A DNA stretch of 64,000 nucleotides from Sipunculus nudus (taxonomy: Eukaryota; Annelida; Sipuncula; Golfingiida; Sipunculidae), in assembly GCA_026874595.1 (NCBI GenBank), contig CM049321.1, forward strand, positions 16,818,479 to 16,882,478. Direction: 5' to 3'. The notes under the pieces were generated by a model, which worked only from the letters and a program-made list of their open reading frames with translations, was not told where the DNA came from and did no database searches. Of this stretch, positions 25,905 through 35,499 are shown one piece after another. How positions within the stretch are numbered: position 1 is the stretch's first letter; each line of letters begins with the position of its first letter. The position numbers and the translations under genes are program-made.

Positions 25905-25955
25905 AGCGCGGGGCGGCCATATTGTTTGTAGGTTGCCTGGTGTGACGTCACGGGG
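25905..25955 (-). promoter_or_regulatory. candidate promoter of the KIAA2012-like gene
   Basis: A GC-rich island in AT-rich DNA with clustered motifs: GC box GGGGCGG (25910-25916), YY1-like GCCATATT (25916-25923), RFX half-site GTTGCC (25932-25937) and a perfect palindromic CRE TGACGTCA (25943-25950). It lies 3.1 kb upstream of the first coding exon, which has an acceptor and so needs an upstream leader exon. The assignment is inferred; a divergent plus-strand transcript is equally possible. Confidence 0.45.
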
Positions 25956-26120
25956 CACCTGCTTAGTGGTACCAATTGTCCTAACAGATGGCAGCACATG
26001 CACTCCACGGGTGAATGCGCCTTCATTAATCAGCCCTGAAAGCGAATGAAAATAATAGAGAAAGCCATTCATAACCAATTATATATTCTTACTTACTATT
26101 CTAAAATTAAATTACCGTGT

Positions 26121-26248
26121 TGTAAGATTTGGCATGATAGGTTGTATATTCTTGGTATTATGTCACACTAAATGAGTTCAACGGGCTTCTCTCTCTCATT
26201 TGCAGCTGTTCTCAATTATATGAATATTTTAATTATTATTATAACTTA
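26121..26248. repeat. 130-bp direct repeat R1
   Basis: Over 90% identical to 27861-27989, from TGTAAGATTTGGCATGATAG through CAACGGGCTTCTCTCTC.TTTGCAGCTG to ATTATTATTATAACTT. R1 and R2 bracket the four-unit cluster. The internal CTCTCTCTCATTTGCAG resembles a plus-strand splice acceptor. Confidence 0.85.
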
Positions 26249-26287
26249 TGTCTTATAAATGTATCTAGAAACATCATGTTTTGAAAT

Positions 26288-26433
26288 GAATGTTGTAAAC
26301 TGTTTATTGATTGTCCCCTGAATATTAGATCTTACTGTATGGGTGGAACAGATAGGACTAATTTCATGTTGATAGAGTCACAATGCTATAGGGAGTCAAG
26401 CATAGACTTTGGCAGTCAATACAGTACAAAGTC
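26288..26433 (+). ncRNA. structured repeat unit 1 (candidate RNA)
   Basis: Core GAATGTTGTAAACTG..CTGAATATTAGATCTTACTG. Hairpin 1: arm 26325-26335 pairs with 26351-26361 around one bulged A. Hairpin 2: outer stem AGAGTC (26374-26379) with GACTTT (26405-26410), inner stem ATGCT (26383-26387) with AGCAT (26399-26403). The class is unknown. Strand is arbitrary from structure alone; plus is chosen by the G:U pattern. Confidence 0.45.
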
Positions 26434-26528
26434 ATAAAGCGAAACGTTAAATATTAGAACATCAGCCATAGCTACTTGTATAACCAATCACTGTTTTTAA
26501 TTATATCACTTTTACTCTACATTAAGCT

Positions 26529-26668
26529 GAATGTTGTGAACTGTTTTGTTAGTCTCCTGAATATTAGGTCTGACTGTATGGGCGGGACGGGTAAGACTAA
26601 TTTTATGGTGATAGGGTCACGGTGCTGAGCGGTCAAGCATAGACTCAGTCTTTCCAAACAGAACATTT
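26529..26668 (+). ncRNA. structured repeat unit 2 (candidate RNA)
   Basis: Aligns to unit 1 over about 130 nt. Hairpin 1: 26564-26574 with GTAAGACTAA (26591-26600), one bulged G. Hairpin 2: AGGGTC (26613-26618) with GACTCA (26642-26647) and GTGCT (26622-26626) with AGCAT (26636-26640). Several substitutions keep pairing through G:U or compensatory change. Confidence 0.45.
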
Positions 26669-26809
26669 CATTAGGCCAGATGAACATTAAAAGGAGCTAA
26701 ACGAAATATTTTATTCAAAATGCTTAACCTTTGAAATTACGTTAATTATTTTGTGTACATTCCGAAAGGAAGGATAATAATTTTACATGTGGGCTTGCTG
26801 TTTTGCACT

Positions 26810-26950
26810 GAATTTTGTGTACTGTTAACTGATGGCTTAATTGTGAATAATAGATCTCACTGCTGTGGTGGGCAGGTAAGACTAAGTTCATTGTACAGTC
26901 TCACTGTTTAAGGGCGAAACAAAGACTGTGGCTTTCAGTGCAGTGCATTT
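26810..26950 (+). ncRNA. structured repeat unit 3 (candidate RNA)
   Basis: A more diverged unit. Hairpin 1: 26850-26860 with GTAAGACTAA (26876-26885), bulged A retained. Hairpin 2 sequence is almost wholly replaced yet still pairs: ACAGTC (26895-26900) with GACTGT (26924-26929) and TGTTT (26905-26909) with AAACA (26917-26921). Confidence 0.45.
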
Positions 26951-27092
26951 TCACGCTGCAGGATGCAAATTCTTCCGATGTAAACATGGTTCTTCAATAT
27001 GTATAACTATTAAATGTACTTTATTTCTGATCAAATTAAAACTTGAATTCCACTTTTTTATATATAAACTGTATTGATGCTGTTTTGTACTA

Positions 27093-27235
27093 GGCTTTAT
27101 GTATTGTATATTGATGTATTCATGAAAATCAGATCTTACTGTTGAAAGGTACAGATGAGACTAACTTCATGTACGAGTCTGATTGCTGATGTATACAGAA
27201 AAAAATGGCTTTCAATGTAAATCATAAGATTTGGC
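27093..27235 (+). ncRNA. structured repeat unit 4 (candidate RNA, degenerate)
   Basis: Retains hairpin 1 (27129-27139 with 27154-27164, bulged A, one mismatch, one G:U) and the ATGGCTTTCAATG tail block seen in unit 3. Hairpin 2 is largely lost. Confidence 0.35.
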
Positions 27236-27613
27236 AAGATGCATGTAAGCAAGCTTGAAATAAGTTTGACAATAGTTTTCTTTATTTACAGTTGTGTTTA
27301 ACCATGTCATTGATGTAAATATATTGTGTTGTGGTGTATTATATTGTGTTGTGTATCAGCACCGCTACAATGGACTTACGAAGGAGGAAATTTTTCTGGA
27401 AATATTTAATTACGATGCCCATACCAAGGGCAAGGGTATACTGCACTGTGGGGGAATGCAGGCAGGGAAATGAAAGCGAGGGAAGCACCTCTGGGGGCTA
27501 AGACCACAATAATGTCTCCCCAGAGGGTGAGGTGCTCGGGCATCCACATGCTATACAGTCAATGAACTGATGCAATGAATTTTTGAGAAATGTGTAAAAT
27601 TTTTTTTTAATTT

Positions 27614-27616
<3 letters not shown>

Positions 27617-27646
<30 letters not shown>
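27617..27646. repeat. (TA)n microsatellite
   Basis: About 14 uninterrupted TA units. Confidence 0.95.
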
Positions 27647-27650
<4 letters not shown>

Positions 27651-27860
27651 AAAAAAGACGTTCACATAATTTGTCTTCTAGATTATATTTTAGATTGTAT
27701 TTTATCATGCCAAATCTTGTTCTTCTGGGATAAATGTATCAATATAAATTAGGCATCGGTATACACACATTTATATAGGTTCATATTAAGGACTATATAT
27801 GTATTTAAAAAAAAAGAAAATCATTCTAATTTTCTTTTTTTATCATGGGTGGTGTGCGAG

Positions 27861-27989
27861 TGTAAGATTTGGCATGATAGGTTGTATATTCTTGGTATTT
27901 CATGTAACACTAAATGAGTTCAACGGGCTTCTCTCTCTTATTTGCAGCTGTTCTCAATAATATGAATATTTTAATTATTATTATAACTT
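27861..27989. repeat. 130-bp direct repeat R2
   Basis: Second copy of R1 (26121-26248). The 16-bp block AAGATTTGGCATGATA is also present inverted at 27703-27718, 145 bp to the left. Confidence 0.85.
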
Positions 27990-28429
27990 TACTGATTTTG
28001 TTAATTTAATATTTCATATACATTCAAACCTCTACGTTACCTTGTGACATATCACTCATATATAACAAGCCTTTGTTCCATGATGCCTGGGTACTGATTG
28101 CATAATCCCCTTATCTTGGTCACTGGGTCCCTTATTTGTACAGGCCAAGTCCTAATCTGTAAATCTCATGAGGGTAAAGGTGTTTATCTCATCAGGGTGA
28201 CCACTAAAATGGGGGTCCCGTGATGTTTAGTCAGCTAGGAGCACACACAGATAGATGATATCACGATAACATATAATTACACTGTATGTAGACCTTGTAT
28301 ATGTCAGGGTATAATCAACCAACTCTCCCTTCATTTCATTGGCCAGTATAGTGGGTGGAGTTCACCTTACCCGTCTGACCAATGGAGTGAATGGGGTGAT
28401 GTTATTGGTTATATTCCAGTGAGAGAGAG

Positions 28430-28662
28430 AACAAAAGCCAGGGTATAATCATGTGTGGACAGATTCCTTTTTGGCCACTCTGCACTGAGGACACTTTTTT
28501 ATGTATTGACATTTTTTATATACATTTGGATGCTACTGAAGAATAAAAATGGTTACCTAAGTTGCCGAATTCACCTGTTGTGGCTGTGTGCCACAAGTGC
28601 CATAAACTTGCTTGAACGAGAGCGTGACTGGGAGAAGTTTAGTCAAGTAACATAAGTTTACA
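28430..28662 (+). mobile_element. LTR of an LTR retrotransposon (5' limit uncertain)
   Basis: Ends ..CATAAGTTTACA exactly where a primer-binding-site-like sequence begins. It contains a TATA-like GGGTATAATC (about 28441) and an AATAAAA signal (about 28542), as in an LTR U3-R-U5. The left boundary could not be fixed; CCAAT and a second GGGTATAATC up to 28303 may also belong to it. Confidence 0.6.
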
Positions 28663-28663
28663 T

Positions 28664-28680
28664 TGGCGCCGCGTGCCAGG
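28664..28680 (+). promoter_or_regulatory. primer-binding-site-like sequence
   Basis: TGGCGCCGCGTGCCAGG directly follows the LTR end, the position and TGG start expected for a tRNA primer site of Ty3/Gypsy or BEL-type elements. The matching tRNA was not determined. Confidence 0.55.
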
Positions 28681-28690
28681 TCGAACTAAA

Positions 28691-28897
28691 ATGTCGGATC
28701 ACACGCCTGGAGATAGAAGTTCCTGCATCAACGGAGAGAACCTAGTTCAAGGAAAAGAAAAGCAACAAAACATCGAATACGCTGTCGAAACTGAAGCTGC
28801 TACAACCACTGTTGTCCTGATGTGTCAAAAACGCTGGCAGTCTTATAAGCTGTGGGCAGGCCATGCAGAAACGCTCAGTGTGCCACAAGTGCCATAA
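28691..28897 (+). pseudogene. gag leader fragment of the LTR element
   Basis: An open frame starts at ATG 28691 (MSDHTPGDRSS..), 11 bp after the PBS-like site, where gag is expected. It is cut off where sequence identical to the LTR 3' end resumes at 28878. No domain is recognisable in about 60 residues. Confidence 0.5.
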
Positions 28898-28954
28898 ACT
28901 TGCTTGAACGAGAGCGTGACTGGGAGAAGTTTAGTCAAGTAACATAAGTTTACA
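28878..28954 (+). repeat. 77-bp direct repeat of the LTR 3' end
   Basis: Identical to 28586-28662 over 77 bp, ending in the same ..AAGTTTACA. Read as the tail of the second LTR left after an internal deletion. Confidence 0.85.
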
Positions 28955-29904
28955 GTGTGACGAACAATCTGGTTTCAGGCCAATATACCCCAAAGCGTGA
29001 TTACTTTACATTAATTTTGCATAATATTTATAAATGGGTTGATACGAAAATGGCAGTAGGCATATTTTTTCCCCGGGACCATACAATTTTATTGGGAAAA
29101 CTCTATTAAGTTACGGAATACAGAGTCTTGCACATAAATGATTCTGCAAATGCTTGTTTGATAAAAAATGTTACTTTTGTAAATGTTGAAGTGTTAAGAT
29201 GATAGGTGTGATTTGAGAGGTGCATTATGGGTCTGGACTAGGCTCCTTAATCCTTATTACATATATACTTTGTATACCATCTCATGTAACAAACAGTAAG
29301 GTGACTCTGTATATATGAGATGATGCTAGAGGTTTATAGTACAACGTTGAGATCCAATATATATTAAATAATGAACTTCTTAATTTATCTCAATAGTTTG
29401 AAGGAACAAACTCATATAAAATATGAAACTATTTTACCAATAGAAATTACCTCCGAGAGAAATTTTTTCGAGGCGGTACAAAAGGGTATCCAGGCCCCCT
29501 CCATTTTCCCGTTATCATAACCATATAATAACCATTATAACCATAAAGACGTGACTTTATAGTTTTTGAGCATTTTTTGGTCTTTTTTTTCCTTTTTAAA
29601 TTTCCGAGCTACAGTGTTACTTAATGAGAATTTTACATTTCCAAACATTTCAATGGGCTCTGTAGGATACAACTGAATGCCCAGTCCGGACCCGCTCGGT
29701 ATTTCCTATTTAAACTTTATATAAGCTTAAATTAAAACTTACTAAATATTTTACCTTTTTAATATTTATTCTGGAAATTCCTGATCAGTTCCGGTCCCGG
29801 CTGGGCCCTTCTGGTTCACTTTGAGGTGTACTGGCTGACCCCCCCCCCCCCCACACACACACACATAGGGCCTGGGTACTAAGAAGACACATTGGAAGTT
29901 TGAC

Positions 29905-30245
29905 AATATTTTAATTTTGCTTGATGGTACACAGGTTGAAAGAGTACTGGAATTTAAGTATCTTAGATTAGTACTATAGATACATACTTAAATTTAAAAC
30001 ATCACATAGACACGATATGTAAAAAATTCCCAAAATTACTAAGAGACTTGAACAGATGTATACTCCTCTTCTTGATAAAGATACACTGTATAAAAGTAAT
30101 ATATTGCCGTATTTTGATTATATTGTGATAAAGTTTATGAACATACAGTCTTACAGCATGCAAAGATCACATAATAGGGAATTAAAGATAGCATATCAAG
30201 GAGGATGCGAAGTACAACGCAAATTAGCGTTCGCGCTTATGGGAA
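29905..30245 (+). pseudogene. LINE (non-LTR) reverse-transcriptase C-terminal remnant
   Basis: Plus-strand frames give ..VERVLEFKYLRLVL, then HIDT.CK..PKLLRDLNR, LYKSNILPYFDY and a YSMQR..RELKIAY stretch. The order and spacing match the YLG..L....H....K..R......LYK.LI.P.LDY segment downstream of the LINE catalytic motif. A stop and frameshifts make it non-functional. No endonuclease or YADD box is left nearby. Confidence 0.7.
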
Positions 30246-30399
30246 CGCAGCTTTAAACTTTTAAGGGGCCCAATCACCTATCTGATCTTTATAAACTTTA
30301 GGTAATCCCTTAGAGCTTTTATAGATATAGGCCAGAAAATGTGGATATCACAGCATACAGGTTACTTGTTCTGTTTATATTAACGTGTTTATAATATGC

Positions 30400-30660
30400 T
30401 AGGGCCCGCCAAAATAATCAAAACAAATTCAGTAAGGACATCTGACAGAAAATCAGATAAGCTAGAGCTTTGCAAATGGCGTTTTGCAAAAAGTAAAATT
30501 ACTACCTCCGCATATATGCAACCTACTATCTTAGGTTGCATGTTTTTCCTGTTTGTAAACATTGCTGTGTTAACAAACATGTTGATGACAAACAAGTTCA
30601 TACATCCTTCACTAAGGCGTTACAAGTACTTTTTACAACCAAAGTTACCCTAAGATCATT
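30400..30660 (+). repeat. interspersed repeat, copy 3 of 3
   Basis: Direct partner of 14290-14540 and inverted partner of 24735-24970. It begins GGCCCGCCAAAATAATC and ends near GTAGGTGAATG. Confidence 0.6.
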
Positions 30661-31063
30661 AATATATACACAGAGGAAGCCAGAAATCACATAAATTCTT
30701 ATTCAAAGGTAGGTGAATGTGCACCTTTAAGTAGGCTTGTCAGTCCTCTTTATAAGGTAGTAATCTGTCGTATTTGGAATAAAATCAAACTGATCTTCAA
30801 GTGCAAAAATAATGAACTGGAATGTAAAACTTCTGCTTTCCAAGTACTAGAGTATAAAATATTAGTGTGGGAGTACATTTTTAGCTGGACATCACTGGGA
30901 ACTTAATTAGTCTACCTATATATAAATGTAGATTTCCGGAGGGACTGATGTGTACGTCGGAGAGCATTACCACTCTTGTTTTCTTCCTTCGCTTCGTTGA
31001 GAGAGTGTAGAGTCATCATCAGAGCGAATTTATAGTTTAAACATAGATTGTCCATTTATACCG

Positions 31064-31340
31064 TTACCATGGTTGCCATTGCAACGAGTAGTATTCAAGT
31101 CGAGTCAAGCAATGAGTATAGATACCCATGCCAAGGCATTCGCGTTTTCTACGAAACTGCATGGAATAAAACGTGATCCCATGTAATTGGTAGACATAAA
31201 CTCCTTGGCGGCTCTTAATTATAAATAGAGCGAGACGATAAGAGAACCGTAAATTAGTTATATAGTTATATAATTTGCCGCTAAGTGGCATTACCTGTCC
31301 TAGGCGTTGCGATCAGCGAGAGCAAGTTTAATGGTAGCCC
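31064..31340. repeat. repeat sharing CGAGTC and CTGTCCTA.GCGTT blocks
   Basis: The left part matches 14850-14900 (GTTGCCAT.G.AACGAGTA). The right part (ATAGTTATATAATTTG.. then TACCTGTCCTAGGCGTTGCGAT) matches about 33512-33580. Confidence 0.45.
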
Positions 31341-32089
31341 TGACCGTGCGTTACTCCGTTAGCACAGGCTTTGGAGCGTTTTTTTAAGTGTATTGGAGGG
31401 GGGTTGTGGTTATTTTGTAAGTGTAGCGAGCGCGAGGGTAGTGTGTCCCCTGACACTGTGGAAAATTCGGAAAAAATACAACATAAATTTTGCATTTTCA
31501 ATGTAGTATATTTACCATTTTCCCACTTTTAATTATATGCTGCACCACACAAAAACATTACCAAATATTGAATTGACATAATCGTGCGTGCCAACTTGAT
31601 AATATTTATACCGCAATATAGTCTTTTTCAAAGCTTAATAAAACTTCCGTACCGTATTTTCGGTTTCACTCAAAACCATAGGCGCGCATGGTTATGAAGC
31701 ATGAACCAAATATACTGATAGGATAAATCATTCCAAACTTTCATAGAGTTTAAGATGTGATTATCAAATCAATATTAAAAGGATCAGTTTACAGAACACT
31801 CACCTGATTTCAAGCACATATAATGTCACATTGAGCAATTCGCAAAATCATTATATTCCAAAGCAGATCTCTCTATAGATTATTAAAATAAATATTAAGC
31901 ATACAAGAATATTTCCGTGTTTAATTCCCTTGCCTCTTAATATTACACAATACTGGCCTATATTACTGATCACACAACTGAGAAATAAAGTCAGAGTTTT
32001 ATTTGTACACTGAGAAGAAATGAAATGTTCCATGCAAATCAATGGAACTTGCATCAATTCTCACAGAAGGTCCCGCTGACTCCCTCAAC

Positions 32090-32620
32090 CTCCAGAGTCA
32101 AGACCAATCGAGTCCGAGTTCAAATGCCAGTACTTGAGGTTCGTCCAAGTCCACCTTTTTCGAGTCCGAGTCAGCTGGAGCCCGAGTCCAAGTCCGAGTC
32201 CAATATAATATCATTAAAAAAAAGGTAAAATAAAAATTACCATAAGTTAAAATGGAGATTACCATGAGTATTTTTATTTTGATTTAGATATGTTCTTACT
32301 TAAATGTTTAATTACAGTTAGCTACAGATACTGGGCTACAGTTTTGTATATATATATATTTTTTGTTGTTGTTACATCATTTTAATAGTTTACACATGTG
32401 TATATGTATTTTGGAATATGTGATAGAGCTTTCTTTCTACCGGACTCGAGACGGATTGGTCCTAATTCGTCGAGTCCTTACTTCCGAACACGAGTGAAAG
32501 GACGAGTCCAGGAACCTCGAATCATAATCAGAGTCAAAATCACTGAAAAATATAGACTCGAGTCCCTATTCGAGTCTAAAGACGGACTTGATTCCTCCGT
32601 CACTGCTTGTCAAGGTATCG
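32090..32620. repeat. GAGTCCGAGTCC-rich repeat
   Basis: Two clusters (32095-32205 and 32440-32600) of GAGTC/GACTC-containing short units on both strands, enclosing AT-rich DNA. Possibly one inverted-repeat element of about 500 bp. Confidence 0.5.
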
Positions 32621-32671
32621 GGCCTGGGGTGTAAACCCTACTCTTTGACTCGTAGACTTAGGCAAGGCACT

Positions 32672-32970
32672 AAAGCCCCGTTCCCACTTTCACGAATTTG
32701 ACGCCGAATCGCCACGATGTTGAATTCGTGGCGATTCGTGGTCAATCGGCCTGTCGAGTGATAAAAATTCCATCACGACCACGATATGTTACGAAAGGAG
32801 TACGATGCCAGTACGATTGGCTACGACAGTGACACGAAGCCAGCGCGATATGACAGGACACTTTTAAGAATGTTCACGGCTCCGTGACGACGTCTAAGAT
32901 ACTGGTACGATATTTCCACGATTGATCTGCGACTTGTGGACGATACTCCTACGATCATTCAAGTTTGCTA
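32672..32970. repeat. CACGAT/TACGAT-rich simple-motif element
   Basis: Roughly 300 bp dominated by near-repeats of (A/C)(C)ACGA(A)TTCG and TACGAT with local palindromes (GAATTCGTGGCGATTCGTGG). It is CpG-rich against its surroundings. No coding frame. The boundaries CCCCGTTCCCACTTTCACG and GTTTGCTACGG look like element ends. Confidence 0.5.
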
Positions 32971-32999
32971 CGGATTGTTAGATAGCTATATATGTGATA

Positions 33000-34330
33000 T
33001 ATAGCTATTGTAATGTAACAAAGAAGACGATATAAATAAAAGGACACCATAACAACACTTTACTCAACTTCTCCAGATATTTTAATTTGACAAAAGTTAT
33101 CCAGTTTAAAACACTGATAATATATGTCTCAATTGATTTGGGTAATTAGACAATTACGACTTATTTATGTGGTGGCAAATACGACGTTAACTTCTTTAAG
33201 TCCAAGTAGACGACCGTCTTAATCGAATGTAAAATATTTTGTTGTCAGCTGTATGTGTTGTATTTTATCCGTAGGAGAAATGCTACAAGACGTTTGCCAA
33301 AAAAAAAAAAAAAACACGACAAACCGTCTGGCAGCATTTATATATATATACGGTGACAGGAGAAAATTTCTGCATCTCCAGTGACAGCTGAAGTCACAGA
33401 AAAAAGACCTTAGTTCAGCAAGGCTGGGATGTATGGCGCTGACTGTATTTATCGAGTTTACCAGTCAATGCAGTGATAAAGCCAGAGAGCCGTACATTTT
33501 GATTATATAATTTATAATAGTTATATAATTTGTCACCATGTGTCAGTACCTGTCCTAAGCGTTTCGATACATCAAGAGCATGTGTGAAAGCTGGGGATAT
33601 GTTGTATACATACTTTCGGATTAATTAAATCAACGCAGATGAAAAACGTATCAGGGTGAACATTTTTATGCTTTTACTATCGTCTTTATCGATTTGAAGG
33701 TTGTTAATCGGTTTTCTGTCAGAAGTGTTTTAGAAAGTCAGGGTAATACCCAAGAACAAAAAATCTGGATTACTATAGTTTTATTATGAATTAATAGATT
33801 CTTTGGTATTGCGTAACTCGTTAGGGTTTATATAAGGGACGAGACTTGTTTTCATTCACTAGTATTAGGATCCGCCTTTACTCTGGCCAGCAGAGCTGAC
33901 CACACGTGATACAGATGGCCATGCATGGCCGGGGAACCGTGAAATCTCTCCTCTCAGCTGGGGTTTATAGTAAAATCCGGTTCTTCGTATCTGGTGGAAG
34001 TACATGCGCGATATATCGTTTTTTTCTGTTTAATCACCAATTGACGCATTCGGCTGACATCTTGCATTGCATTCTTTATACGACTGGAATGTCATATCTT
34101 TAATTTCATTTTCAAAATTGATCAAATACGCTTCAGACATGCCGATTTGAATAAGACCAAACATAGATCGTTTGTTTCACAGACCTTCAGGGGCTTTCGA
34201 TATGCTCTTGATTATTTTTTGTTTTTAATGTTTCCAATGTTGGTAATATGTTTGCCACTTATTAATAATAATAGTTTTTTAAGGATACATGATGATATAT
34301 GTCAAATCTATGCACAACTCAAATAAGTCT
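33000..34330. other. gene-free stretch
   Basis: AT-rich DNA with a poly-A run (33300), a short TATATA tract and a block at 33490-33590 repeated from 31254-31340. No exon or RNA gene seen. Confidence 0.4.
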
Positions 34331-34339
34331 ACGCCAGTC

Positions 34340-34740
34340 TATGACGGGATGAATTATGGTACACCACGGTCCGTCCGTCTGTCGGTCGATCTGTTCCTTT
34401 ACTTTTCGTGTCTACTCGATAACTTACCACGGGTTTGCTGGATTTTCACGACCTACAACTAGATTATATCTCCTGAGTTAGATTATAGGCAAAATCCACA
34501 CATATTTATTTAGTCAGAGGTCGCCATTTAACAGCATAATTCATCAACAAATATATCAACTAATATAATATCACGCCTACGTTTGATTCCTGGCAAAGTC
34601 AATATTTTAAGAGGTCAGAGGTCACCAGACGTTGCTGGGGTTGTCGTGGCTAATAAAAAAAAGGTGATGGATTCAATGAAACTCATTATAAACATTTACT
34701 ATACGGTTTCTCACCTGAATTCACGACGGGTGTATTATGC
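34340..34740 (-). repeat. TGACCTCTGACC-unit repeat, inverted copy
   Basis: Reverse orientation: CTATGACGGGATGAATTATGGTACACC starts the complement of the family end. Units carry CAGAGGTCGCC (34511) and a perfect AGGTCAGAGGTCA (34612-34624). Confidence 0.75.
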
Positions 34741-35254
34741 ACCACTTGCGGTACTCTTGCTGCTCATTGTTTACATGCACTGATTTGTAGTTTTCTCCTT
34801 GTTAATTCCAGTTATATAAATAGATGACATAAGGTAGTTTCCAATAGGTGCGTAAGTCTTATTTGTAGTCTGTGTAGTCTGCATGCGTAGTCTGCATGGT
34901 CTTCCATACATTAAAACGTAAGGAATGTAACCAGTCGATTTAGTGGATGTGATCATTCGAGCAATAGAGTTGGCAGTGCACAACCTTGGCGATAATTTCT
35001 TTTTTTATGTTAACCTTTTCACATTTACGTTTCTGACCGGGTGGTAGGGATTGTACGGGATGATTTTTGTTTAGCTCGGATATGTAGTCACACCAGGCCT
35101 TAGCAGTAAATTAGTCGCCAATATCGTATATTTTACGCCGTGGGGAATATTATCGCGCGAGGTATTTATTGTGAAATGCGTTCCATACACTCTATTTAGT
35201 CTTGAATTGGATATGCTTCTGAGGACAAATAATAACCAAAATATATATGTTATT

Positions 35255-35470
35255 ATTAGGCCAAAAAAGTAAAAGGTATGGTTCTCAGGTACCTCAGAAA
35301 TCAGTGCGGGTGGCGATTTTATTTTTTACCTTTTTTGTATGTTTCGATAAAAATGCATATGTTCAGAGAAAAGCATGATAATAACAGTTTTTTTTTGCTA
35401 AACAGGTGAAAGCACAACATAAGAAAGGAAATCTTATCAAAATTGTATTATTTTCTAAGTTTCTATTGAA
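35255..35470. mobile_element. MITE family TTAGGCCAAAAA, copy 3 (partial)
   Basis: Left end TTATTAGGCCAAAAAAGTAAAAGGTATGG plus interior GTTTCGATAAAAATGCATATG and AAAGCATGATAATA. The right end is not recognised. Confidence 0.6.
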
Positions 35471-35499
35471 AATATCATTAGGCGTCGTTTCCAGACTAG

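Noticed and set aside
25833-26035. Minus-strand open frame after a good acceptor (GLINEGAFTRGVHVLPS..)
   Set aside because: It overlaps the promoter-like GC-rich block, has no recognised homology and no clear donor, and the KIAA2012 N-terminus is already complete at 22801. More likely 5' regulatory or leader DNA.
26288-27235. H/ACA snoRNA cluster
   Set aside because: Two hairpins and ACA-like tails are suggestive, but there is no proper H box, and hairpin sizes and internal loops do not fit. Left as an unknown structured RNA.
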